Source of the DNA: Pseudomonadota bacterium
GTDB lineage: Bacteria; Pseudomonadota; Alphaproteobacteria; Azospirillales; Azospirillaceae
Length of the DNA: 64,000 nucleotides
Reading direction: 5' to 3'
NCBI GenBank assembly: GCA_023411035.1
Contig: JAEYPE010000084.1
Coordinates: 1-64,000 of the forward strand
Shown one piece after another: positions 16,902 through 25,063 of the stretch (the first letter of the stretch is position 1; every line of letters starts with the position of its first letter). The notes under the pieces were generated by a model. The model saw nothing but the letters and a program-made list of their open reading frames with translations. It was not told the DNA's origin and searched no databases. Made by a program: the position numbers and the translations under genes.

Positions 16902-18356
16902 CTACGCCCGTCTCCGCAGCGCCTTCACCTTGGCCTTCATGAGCATCTGCTTTTCGGTGCAGCGCCTCATATGTTCGGGAACGTCGGAGTCCTCCCCCAC
17001 CACGGCGCCGCCGACATAGGCCGCTCCGGCCTCGGTGGCGGCCTGCAATTGCACGGCGTTCCGCACGCCGTCCAGATAGGCGAACAGGCCGTGCTTGCGC
17101 GGCAGCGGGCAGAAGGACTGGATTTTCTCGATGCAGCGCTGGTCGCCGTCCCGGAAGTCCATGGACAGCCCCACCCCCTTGATGCCGGCGTTCGCGTAGG
17201 TCGGTATGTCGGTGTTTTCCTCACGCAGGATGACGATGATGGCGCGCCCGAACGGACGCAGCATGGTGACCATCTCCGCCAGCCGTCCGTAGGGAATGCC
17301 CGGCGGCAGCCCTTCCAGTTCGAAAGCCAGGAAGGGAATCAGATAGCTCGGGATCATCCGGCAGGACTGGAGATATTCCCGCCGGCGCCGGGTCGAGGCA
17401 ATGGTTTCAAAATGAACGGGGATGGTCTGGGCGTAACGGAATTTGTTCTTGTACAGCTCGTTGTAGGTGCTGATGGCGTGGCACAGGGTTTCCATATCGT
17501 AATCGAAAATGGATTCTTCCTGCAGGGTGTCGTCCATCGTGAACTGGTTTATGTAGCGGCAGGTGTGGATGTCCGGACGGCAGGTATAGGTGGAGATCAC
17601 CTTGTTCTTCACGTCGTAGATCGGGCGGAAAAGCACCTTCGGCTGCGCCGACGATTCGCCGTTGTCCAGGGCGAAGTCGGCCAGCGAGGGCCGCCGCCGC
17701 TCCTCGGCCTGCGGCTGGGCTGCCAAGCTCTCCTTTTGCGGGCCATCCTTTTGCAGGAGGCCCGCTTGCGGCTGGGCCGCCGCGTCGGGCCGGTCCGCGG
17801 GGCGCCCCTGCTGGCTGGCCGCTTGCACCAGAAGCTCGTTCAGGCGGGTGCTGCCGACCGCGATGCTGCCGTCGATTTCCATCAGTGCGGTCTTGACGGT
17901 GATCCGGCTGGTGTCGCTGTGGCCGAGCAGCGCCTGATGCAGGGTTTCGACGATCTTGCCGCAAATCAGCTGCGCGGCCTGTATGTCCGCATTGGCGAAC
18001 ACGATGATGTATTGGGAATCGCCTTGCCGGAACCATACGTCCTGGCTGGACAGGACCTTTTCGAGCAGACGGCCGGTGTAGTCCTGCACCCGTTCCTTCA
18101 CGCTCTCCCATCGCTTTCCCAACTGGTCCCGAATGTCCTCCAGGCCGATCAGATAGACGCCGCCGGCGGTGATCTTCCGTCCGCTGGTGAGGATTTCCTT
18201 GGCCCGATCCCGGAACGCCGCATCGTTCAAGTGGCAGGACGACCGGCATTCAGCCGCTTTGGTGGCGCTGCTGCAGTGGCAGGTGGGGCCGGAACAGGAG
18301 GACACGGCGCGTCCGTCCGGGGGGGAGGGCTTGGGGGGCGAATGTATTTCATTCAC
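16902..18356 (-). CDS. Degenerate GGDEF-EAL-like protein with Cys-rich N-terminus
   Basis: A 484-residue soluble protein of unknown function. Residues 21-42 are Cys/His-rich (C21, C26, H27, C28, C37, C41, H42) and could bind metal. Residues about 60-165 resemble a GGDEF fold, with FRQGDSQYIIVF where the GGDEF signature would be. A Gln/Ala/Pro-rich linker spans about 180-225. Residues about 240-465 resemble an EAL fold (VLFRPIYDVKNKVIST, LAFELEGLPPG, KGVGLSMDF, YVGGAVVGED), but the EAL motif and metal-binding Glu/Asp residues are not recognisable. Both domains would be catalytically dead, perhaps sensing or scaffolding. Domain assignments come from motif reading alone. It sits between the liv permease genes and is preceded by 279 bp of non-coding, partly AT-rich DNA. 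Confidence 0.75.
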   Translation of the reverse strand: MNEIHSPPKPSPPDGRAVSSCSGPTCHCSSATKAAECRSSCHLNDAAFRDRAKEILTSGRKITAGGVYLIGLEDIRDQLGKRWESVKERVQDYTGRLLEKVLSSQDVWFRQGDSQYIIVFANADIQAAQLICGKIVETLHQALLGHSDTSRITVKTALMEIDGSIAVGSTRLNELLVQAASQQGRPADRPDAAAQPQAGLLQKDGPQKESLAAQPQAEERRRPSLADFALDNGESSAQPKVLFRPIYDVKNKVISTYTCRPDIHTCRYINQFTMDDTLQEESIFDYDMETLCHAISTYNELYKNKFRYAQTIPVHFETIASTRRRREYLQSCRMIPSYLIPFLAFELEGLPPGIPYGRLAEMVTMLRPFGRAIIVILREENTDIPTYANAGIKGVGLSMDFRDGDQRCIEKIQSFCPLPRKHGLFAYLDGVRNAVQLQAATEAGAAYVGGAVVGEDSDVPEHMRRCTEKQMLMKAKVKALRRRA

Positions 18357-18635
18357 GGCGATGGCTCCCTTGCAACCACGGGAAGTCGATGTGCCGGTAT
18401 GGGCGGGCCTCCGGAACGTTGTTCTTGCCGATAATAATATTGTTGGAAGAATTGCCGAAGCGTTAACTTCTGAAGCTTGCCGCTGTGCTGCCGGAAGCGG
18501 GCCGGAACCGATTCTATTCGGTGCCGTATGGCGTCCGCCGCGGGCCGCTGCTTCCGCTGGACGCCCATCGGAGCGACCTGCTGCCGGAACGGCGGCGTGA
18601 TCCCGTTCGTGATCGGGGGCGACCTTGGCGGTTCC

Positions 18636-19550
18636 TCAATGGGCGGGGAACAGCCCCTTGGGCCGGATCGCCAGCACCACCGCCATCAGCACATAGATCG
18701 CCATGGAGGCCAGCGCGGCCCCGGCGGCGCTCGCGCTGGCCGCATCCATCACCAGCCGGAAGGCGGCGGGCAGCAGGGCGCGGCCCAGCGTGTCCACCAT
18801 GCCGACCAGCAGGGCGCCGGCCAGCGCCCCGCGGATCGACCCGATGCCGCCGATCACGATGACCACGAAGGTCAGGATCAGGATCTGCTCCCCCATGCCG
18901 ACCTGCACGGCCAGCACCGGCCCGGCCATGGCGCCGGCCAGCCCGGCCAGCCCGCAGCCCAGCGCGAAGACCAGCCCGAACAGCAGCCGGACATCCACCC
19001 CCAGCGCCATCACCATCTCGCGGTTGGTGGCCCCGGCGCGGATCAGCATCCCGACCCGCGTCCGCGCGATCAGAAGCCACAGGAACACCGCCACCGCGAT
19101 GCCCACGGCCAGGATCGCCAGCCGGAAGGCCGGGTATTTCAGCCCGAACAGGTCCACCGTCCCGGCCAGCGCCGCGGGCGGATTCAGGAAGATGGGCACC
19201 GGGCCGAAGATGATCTTCACCAGCTCGTTGAAGAACAGGATCAGCCCGAAGGTCGCCAGCACTTGGTCCAGGTGGTCGCGGCGGTAGAGCGTGCGCAGCG
19301 CCACCGCCTCCACCACCAGCCCCAGCAGCGCCGTCAGCAGCACCGCCGCCGCCAGCGCCAGCGGGAAGCTGTCCAGCACCGGCACCAGCGCCGCCGTCAG
19401 GTAGGCGCCGACCATGTAGAAGGTGCCGTGGGCGAGGTTGATGAGGTCCATGATGCCGAAGACGAGCGTCAGCCCGGCGGCCATCAGGAACAGCATCACG
19501 CCAAGCTGAAGCCCGTTCAGCCCCTGTTCGGCGAGGAGGAGCGCATCCAT
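18636..19550 (-). CDS. Branched-chain-type ABC transporter permease (LivH family)
   Basis: About eight membrane segments in 304 residues. LivH motifs include FGIMDLINLAHGTFYMVGAYL, the coupling helix RAGATNREMVMALGVDV and VIVIGGIGSIRGALAGALLVG. The last residues IRPKGLFPAH are typical of the family C-terminus. It lies 22 bp downstream of the binding-protein gene. The next permease (LivM-like) is separated from it by the GGDEF-EAL-like gene. Confidence 0.93.
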   Translation of the reverse strand: MDALLLAEQGLNGLQLGVMLFLMAAGLTLVFGIMDLINLAHGTFYMVGAYLTAALVPVLDSFPLALAAAVLLTALLGLVVEAVALRTLYRRDHLDQVLATFGLILFFNELVKIIFGPVPIFLNPPAALAGTVDLFGLKYPAFRLAILAVGIAVAVFLWLLIARTRVGMLIRAGATNREMVMALGVDVRLLFGLVFALGCGLAGLAGAMAGPVLAVQVGMGEQILILTFVVIVIGGIGSIRGALAGALLVGMVDTLGRALLPAAFRLVMDAASASAAGAALASMAIYVLMAVVLAIRPKGLFPAH

Positions 19551-19572
19551 GGTCCGGCGTCCCGCTACCGGC

Positions 19573-20739
19573 TTACTTCATCCGGCAGTCTTTGGCGTAG
19601 GCGTCGGCGTGGTTGGCGAAGACCGTGGCGACGGTCTTGTTGGTCACCGCACCGTCCGCACCCTTCACCACTTCGCGCAGGTAGATGTTGTGGATCGGGT
19701 AATGGTTGGTGTTGAAGGCCACCTCGCCGCGCAGGCTCTCCAGCTTGGCCGTGCGCAGCGCCGCCCGCAGCTTGTCCTTGTCCTTCAGGTCGCCGCCGAC
19801 CGCCTTCACCGCCGAGTCGATCAGCAGTGCCGTGTCGTAGCCCTGGGCGGCGTACATGGACGGGATGCGCCCGTACTTGGCCTTGAAGTCGGCGACGAAC
19901 TTCCGGTTGGCGGCGTTGTCGAGATCCGGGCTCCACTGGGCGGAGTTCTTGACGCCGAGAGCGGACTCGCCGACCGCCGCCAGGATGTCCTGGTCGAAGG
20001 AGAAGCCGGGGCCGAACAGCGGCACGGCACCCTTCAGCCCGGCCTGCTCATACTGCTTGATGAAGTTGATGCCCATGCCGCCGGGGTAGAAGACGTAAAC
20101 GGCGTCCGGACCGGCGGCCTTGAGCTGCGCCAGCTCCGCCGCGTAGTCGAGCTGCCCGACCTGGGTATAGACCTCGCCCGCGACCTCGCCCTTGTAGTAG
20201 CGCTTGAAGCCGGCCAGACCGTCCTTGCCCGCCGGGTAGTTGGGGGCCATCAGATAGACCTTCTTGAAGCCCTGGTCCTGGACATGCTTGCCCACGGCCT
20301 CGTGGATCTGGTCGTTCTGGTAGGCGGCGTTGAAGAAGTACGGGTTGCACTGCGCGCCCGCCAACTGCGACGGGCCGGCGTTCGGGCTGATGAAGAAGGT
20401 CTGCCCGCCGGCCAGCGTCGGCAGCATCGCCAGCGCGAGGTTCGACCAGACCACGCCGGTCACCACCTGCACGCGGTCGCGCTCCACCATGCGGTTGGCG
20501 AGGCCGACGGCGACGTCCGGCTTCTGCTGGTCGTCGGCCTCGATCACCTGGGTGTCCTGCCCGCCCAGCTTGCCGCCCGCATGGTCCACCGCCAGCGCGA
20601 AGCCGTCGCGGATGTCGATGCCCAGACCGGCGCCGGGGCCGGACAGGGTGGTGATCATGCCGATCTTCAGCGTGTCCGCCGCCACCGGGGTGGCGAGCAG
20701 GGCCAGCGCGGAGGCCAGCGTAAGCAGGTTGCGGGTCAT
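19573..20739 (-). CDS. Periplasmic substrate-binding protein, branched-chain amino acid ABC transporter type
   Basis: The signal peptide MTRNLLTLASALALLATPVAA is followed by TLKIGMITTLSGPGAGLGIDIRDG, the typical opening of Peripla_BP_6 proteins. 388 residues. ATG 20739 follows GGAGG about 10 bp upstream; the longer open frame upstream is non-coding. It is the first gene of the transporter operon. The family binds amino acids, amides, urea or aromatic acids, and the ligand cannot be told from sequence. Confidence 0.93.
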   Translation of the reverse strand: MTRNLLTLASALALLATPVAADTLKIGMITTLSGPGAGLGIDIRDGFALAVDHAGGKLGGQDTQVIEADDQQKPDVAVGLANRMVERDRVQVVTGVVWSNLALAMLPTLAGGQTFFISPNAGPSQLAGAQCNPYFFNAAYQNDQIHEAVGKHVQDQGFKKVYLMAPNYPAGKDGLAGFKRYYKGEVAGEVYTQVGQLDYAAELAQLKAAGPDAVYVFYPGGMGINFIKQYEQAGLKGAVPLFGPGFSFDQDILAAVGESALGVKNSAQWSPDLDNAANRKFVADFKAKYGRIPSMYAAQGYDTALLIDSAVKAVGGDLKDKDKLRAALRTAKLESLRGEVAFNTNHYPIHNIYLREVVKGADGAVTNKTVATVFANHADAYAKDCRMK

Positions 20740-20789
20740 GACGGTCCAGCCTCCAGAGGATTTTGATTGATTTATAGGTAGCGCGAAGT

Positions 20790-21428
20790 TCAGGCAGCCT
20801 GTTTCCGTTCGTCGGCCCAGGCGCGGGCCGTGGCCGGGCGGCCTTCGGCGTCGATCAGGCCGCGGGCGAAGAGTTCCTCGACATGGCGGATGAAGAAGGC
20901 GGCGGTGCTGTCCCGCTCCCAGCTTTCCATCCAGTTCTGTTCCAGGAAGGCGAGGATCGCCGGCTGGCCCAGCTCCGCTTCCCACAGCACGCCCAGCAGG
21001 GAGGTCTGCTGCTCCTCGTGCATGCATTCCTCGAAGGTCAGCGTCTGCTGGCTGCGCGCTTCCTTGCGCAGCGTCGTCTCCGGCCCCGGCCCCAGCCCGA
21101 AGTCGTAGAGAGCGCGGCGCTCCGGCGCGGCGACCAGCCAGTGGGCGACCTCATGCACGATGACCGTGGATTCCACGTCGGTGCGGATGACCGCGCCGTC
21201 CCACATGAAGGAGGCGTTCGGCGGCTCGTCCAGCGTGCCGATCCCGTGGGCGTGGGCCAGCCGCACCGCCTCGGCGCGCTGCTCCGGCGTGTCCACGCCG
21301 CCGGGCACCGGCCATGTGGCGGCGATGCGCCGGAAGGCGGCGAGGGGCAGGGGCTTGCCGGCCAGCAGGCGCTCGAAGGTCGCCAGGGCCTCCGGCATCG
21401 TCTCGGCCGGGATCGGGGTCAGGATCAT
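20790..21428 (-). CDS. Putative EpmC/YfcM-like protein (HExxH-type)
   Basis: A 212-residue soluble protein with VIVHEVAHWLVAAPERR followed by YDFG, then acidic FEECMHEEQQTSLLGVLWEAE. From memory, E. coli EpmC (elongation factor P hydroxylase) has HEISHWCIAG-ARR-DFG in a similar arrangement with a later Glu-containing helix, so I suggest a distant homologue. HEVAH alone would also fit a zinc metallopeptidase. No efp, epmA or epmB gene is nearby. It lies upstream of the transporter operon in the same direction, about 50 bp from the binding-protein start. Confidence 0.65.
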   Translation of the reverse strand: MILTPIPAETMPEALATFERLLAGKPLPLAAFRRIAATWPVPGGVDTPEQRAEAVRLAHAHGIGTLDEPPNASFMWDGAVIRTDVESTVIVHEVAHWLVAAPERRALYDFGLGPGPETTLRKEARSQQTLTFEECMHEEQQTSLLGVLWEAELGQPAILAFLEQNWMESWERDSTAAFFIRHVEELFARGLIDAEGRPATARAWADERKQAA

Positions 21429-21546
21429 GATGGGAAAGGCAGTCCGGGGTCCGCAACAGCCCCTATTTGCCCAACAGGGCCGGCGCGGTGCAAGGAAAAC
21501 CCCTCTTCCATCGTCGTCAGACGGAAGAGGGGGTGGGAAAAGGCCG

Positions 21547-23556
21547 TCAGGCGGCCCGCATGTCGGACAGGAAGCGGGAGACGAAGCCGCGCAGGCCCTC
21601 CGCCTCGCCGGTCAGCCCGTCGGCGGCGTTCAGCACCTGGCGGGAGGCGTCGCCCGTGGCTTCCGCCGCCTGGGTGACGCCGGCGATGTTGCCGGACACC
21701 TCCTGCGTGCCGCGGGCGGCCTGCTGGACGTTGCGGCTGATCTCCTGCGTGGCGGCTCCCTGTTCCTCCACCGCGGAGGCGATGGTGGTGGAGATGTGGC
21801 TGATCTCGCCGATCACGCGGCCGATCTCGGCGATGGCGGCGGCGGCCTCGCGGCTGACCTGCTGGATGCCGGCGATCTGGCCGGAGATGTCCTCCGTTGC
21901 CTTGGCGGTCTGGTTGGCGAGGTTCTTGACCTCCGACGCCACAACGGCGAAGCCCTTGCCGGCCTCGCCCGCGCGGGCGGCTTCGATGGTGGCGTTCAGC
22001 GCCAGCAGGTTGGTCTGGCTGGCGATGTCGTTGATGAGCTGCACCACCTCGCCGATGCGCTGGGCGGCATCGACCAGCCCGCGGACGGTGGCGTCGGTCC
22101 GCTCGGCGGTGCTGACCGCCTGCCCGGCGATGCTGTTGCTCTGGGCGACCTGCCGGCTGATTTCCTGGATGGAACTGGACAGCTCCTCCGCGGCGGCGGC
22201 GACGGTCTCCACGTTGGCGGTCGCCTGGGTGGAGGCGGCGGCGACGGCGCTGGCCTGCCGGGTGGTCTGCTCCGCGGTGGCCGACATGCCCTGGGCGGTG
22301 CTGTTGAGCTGCGTCGCGGCGGCGGAGACGCGGGACAGCACGTCCATCACCATCCGGTCGAACTCGCGGGTCAGGGCGTCGATCCGCTCCGACCGCTCGC
22401 GGCGGGCGGCATGCTCGGCGGCCTGCTGGGCGGTCAGACGGTCGGCCTCGATCAGGCTGTGCTTGAAGACCTCCACGGCCTTGGCCATGCCGCCGATCTC
22501 GTCGCCGCGCTCCAGGCCGGGCACGTCCACCCGGCGGTCGCCGCCGGCCAGACGGGTCATGACGTCGGTCATCGACACGATGGGGCGCGACAGGCCACGC
22601 CCGATCAGCAGGGCGGAGATCAGCCCCAGCAGGACGGCGACCGTGGCGGCGGCGGTGGTCATCGTCCGGGCCCGGTCGATGTTCCCGGTGGCGGTGGTGC
22701 CGAGTTCCGCCTGCTGGCGGGCGCTGGCGTCGCGCAACTGCTCCACCCGCGCGTTGACGGTCGGGCCGAGCGTCTCCAGCACCCGCGAGACCAGTTCGTC
22801 GCGCTTGGTGGTGGCGTCGGTCACCTTTTCGAACTGGCCGGAGTAGACGCGCTGGTAAGCCAGGAAGGACGTGGCGCCCCGGCGCCGTTCCAGCACCGTC
22901 AGCTTGGCGAGCATCGCGTTGCCGCGGTTCCGCGCGTCCTGAAGCTCCTTGCGGAAGTTGTCGGCGCTTTCCGCCGAGCCGTCGGTCAGGAAGCGGTTGG
23001 CGTGGTTGCGGGCGGCCAGGAAGTGGCGGGCGGCCATGCCGGCCTGATAGGCGGCTTCGGTGTCGCCGTCCTCATAGGCGCTGTCCATGACGGTGCTCAG
23101 CGCCTTCTCCATCTTGGCCCCGAGATCCAGAAGCTCCGCCGCCGCCTCGTTCCGCATGGCCTGGAACTCCATGATCTGGGCGAAGGCGTCCCGGTACCGC
23201 TTCACCTCTTCGGCCATCTGGGTCACCGTGCGGTTCAGCGCGGGTTCGGTGAACAGGGCCTTGGCCTCCTCGATCTGCACGCCGACGGTGGCGGACAGGG
23301 TGTCCACGGCGTGGGCGGCCTCCTCGTTGCCGCTCAGCAGGAAGGTCTTCGCCTGGAGTTGCGTCTCCAGCATCGTCGCCTGGATGCGCCCGACCTCCGT
23401 GGTCTGGCGGGCCAGCGTCTGATAGGTGGCGAAACCGTCCTTCGCGTCCGTCAGGGCGTACACTCCGACGCCGCCGATGGCGACCAGGAAGAGAAGGACG
23501 CCGGCGTTCGCGGCGGTGATCTTGGTTCCGACCCGCAGATGGTTGAGCAGGCTCAT
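21547..23556 (-). CDS. Methyl-accepting chemotaxis protein
   Basis: 669 residues. TM1 is at about 13-35, then a long helical periplasmic domain (about 36-305) resembling HBM-type four-helix sensors, and TM2 at about 307-328. A HAMP domain follows (SRPIVSMTDVMTRLAGGDRRVDVP). The cytoplasmic signalling domain has the hairpin tip NLLALNATIEAARAGEAGKG, which contacts CheA and CheW. The C-terminus MRAA has no CheR/CheB-binding pentapeptide. The ligand is unknown; HBM receptors often sense organic acids. The gene stands alone. Confidence 0.95.
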   Translation of the reverse strand: MSLLNHLRVGTKITAANAGVLLFLVAIGGVGVYALTDAKDGFATYQTLARQTTEVGRIQATMLETQLQAKTFLLSGNEEAAHAVDTLSATVGVQIEEAKALFTEPALNRTVTQMAEEVKRYRDAFAQIMEFQAMRNEAAAELLDLGAKMEKALSTVMDSAYEDGDTEAAYQAGMAARHFLAARNHANRFLTDGSAESADNFRKELQDARNRGNAMLAKLTVLERRRGATSFLAYQRVYSGQFEKVTDATTKRDELVSRVLETLGPTVNARVEQLRDASARQQAELGTTATGNIDRARTMTTAAATVAVLLGLISALLIGRGLSRPIVSMTDVMTRLAGGDRRVDVPGLERGDEIGGMAKAVEVFKHSLIEADRLTAQQAAEHAARRERSERIDALTREFDRMVMDVLSRVSAAATQLNSTAQGMSATAEQTTRQASAVAAASTQATANVETVAAAAEELSSSIQEISRQVAQSNSIAGQAVSTAERTDATVRGLVDAAQRIGEVVQLINDIASQTNLLALNATIEAARAGEAGKGFAVVASEVKNLANQTAKATEDISGQIAGIQQVSREAAAAIAEIGRVIGEISHISTTIASAVEEQGAATQEISRNVQQAARGTQEVSGNIAGVTQAAEATGDASRQVLNAADGLTGEAEGLRGFVSRFLSDMRAA

Positions 23557-23956
23557 GGTCGGGAGGCTCCGGATGAGGCTGATGGTTTAGACATGAAACA
23601 TGACAGCGCCGGGTTACCAATACATTAAGTGTGCCAACAACATCTGGCGCCGCAGCACGGGTGGGAGCGGGCACCCGCCCCGCCGTTCGGGATGCTCTCA
23701 TCCTTCCGGGTTCTAGCGGTTTTGCGGGGGGGTGGAATATTTGTCCTGCCCGCGGCGTTAGCCCACAGCGACGGGCCGTTCCGGCGCCTGTTCCAGCGGC
23801 GTGCTGGTCACGGCTTGGGCCGTGGATGATCACTATAGAGGCGTTTTGCTCATCCCCATGTATCGTGCTATACGCCAAAGGGCTAAGCGCCCCGCCGGGG
23901 ACGCCTGCTCGGAACCCACCGTCCCGGCTCGTGATGATCTGACCCAACGGCCGGCC
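23557..23956. other. 400-bp intergenic region between divergent genes
   Basis: Separates the chemoreceptor (leftward) from the glycosyltransferase gene (rightward) and must hold both promoters. A relatively AT-rich stretch lies at about 23590-23632, upstream of the chemoreceptor. I see no convincing -35/-10 pair, RNA gene or coding frame. The glycosyltransferase frame is open back to 23801, so a longer N-terminus is possible. Confidence 0.5.
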
Positions 23957-25063
23957 ATGTCCCTGACCGACGCGCCCACCCTGGTGGCTTCCCCCTCTGC
24001 CGGTCCAACTCTTGCCGGTGATGCCGCTTCCTCATCGAAGCCGTCGCGCTCCGCCCGCGTGAAGCGGGGACGTTTGTCGGTGGTGATCCCCTTCTACAAC
24101 GAAGGCCCCAACATCGCGGCGCTGTTCGAACGGCTGGTGCTGGTGCTCGACCGGCTGGACGCGGAGTGGGAGGTGGTCTGCGTCAACGACGGCAGCCGCG
24201 ACGACACGCTGGACCGCCTGCTGGACGTGCACGACGGCGACCCGCGGGTGAAGGTGGTGGACCTGTCGCGCAATTTCGGCAAGGAACTGGCCCTGTCGGC
24301 GGGACTGCGCCACACCACCGGCGACGCCGTGGTGCCGATGGACGCCGACCTGCAACACCCGCCGGAATTGCTGCCCCAGTTCCTCGCCAAATGGCGGGAG
24401 GGCTACGACGTGATCGTCGCCGTGCGAAAAGCGCGGGTGGGGCAGAGCCTGAAGCACCGGATGTTCGCGCGCGCCTTCTACTGGATCTTCGACCACCTGT
24501 CGGAGATCCGGCTGCCGCGCGAGGTCGGCGACTTCCGGCTGATGGACCGGCGGGTGGTGGACGTCATCAACCGGATGCCGGAGCGCACGCGCTTCATGAA
24601 GGGCATCTTCGCCTGGGTCGGCTTCCGTCAGGCCAGCATCCCCTACGAGCAGGGGGAACGCGCGGGCGGCGAAACGAAATGGGGCTTCCTGAAACTGCTC
24701 AGCCTGTCCTTCGACGGGCTGACCGCCTTCTCCACCTTTCCGCTGCGGGTGTGGAGCCTGGTGGGCATGGCGATTTCCGGCTTCGCCTTCGTCTACATCC
24801 TCCTGCGCCTGCTGCGCACCCTGATCTACGGCATCGACGTGCCCGGCTATGAATCGCTGCTGGCGGCGGTGCTGTTCCTGGGCGGCATCCAGCTTCTCAC
24901 GCTGGGGATCATCGGCGACTATCTGGGCCGCGTGTTCAACGAGGTGAAGGGGCGTCCCCTCTACATCGTCCGCTCCGCGCACGGCTTCGAGGACGATACC
25001 GCCGCCCCGGCGGCCAATCCGGGGATCTACCGCCGGCCCGGAACCGAGGACCGCCCCGCATGA
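23957..25063 (+). CDS. Family 2 glycosyltransferase, GtrB/polyprenyl-phosphate sugar transferase type
   Basis: The GT-A domain starts LSVVIPFYNEGPNI, with the nucleotide-sugar DxD-like VVPMDADLQHP and VNDGSRDDTLD. Two C-terminal membrane segments (about residues 255-285 and 295-325) give the topology of DPM1/GtrB/ArnC-like enzymes. These attach a sugar to undecaprenyl phosphate on the cytoplasmic face. The first 35 residues are Ser/Ala-rich. The stop overlaps the next gene as ATGA. The partner gene encodes a GT39-like membrane enzyme, so together they may decorate LPS or another surface glycan. Confidence 0.92.
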   Translation: MSLTDAPTLVASPSAGPTLAGDAASSSKPSRSARVKRGRLSVVIPFYNEGPNIAALFERLVLVLDRLDAEWEVVCVNDGSRDDTLDRLLDVHDGDPRVKVVDLSRNFGKELALSAGLRHTTGDAVVPMDADLQHPPELLPQFLAKWREGYDVIVAVRKARVGQSLKHRMFARAFYWIFDHLSEIRLPREVGDFRLMDRRVVDVINRMPERTRFMKGIFAWVGFRQASIPYEQGERAGGETKWGFLKLLSLSFDGLTAFSTFPLRVWSLVGMAISGFAFVYILLRLLRTLIYGIDVPGYESLLAAVLFLGGIQLLTLGIIGDYLGRVFNEVKGRPLYIVRSAHGFEDDTAAPAANPGIYRRPGTEDRPA

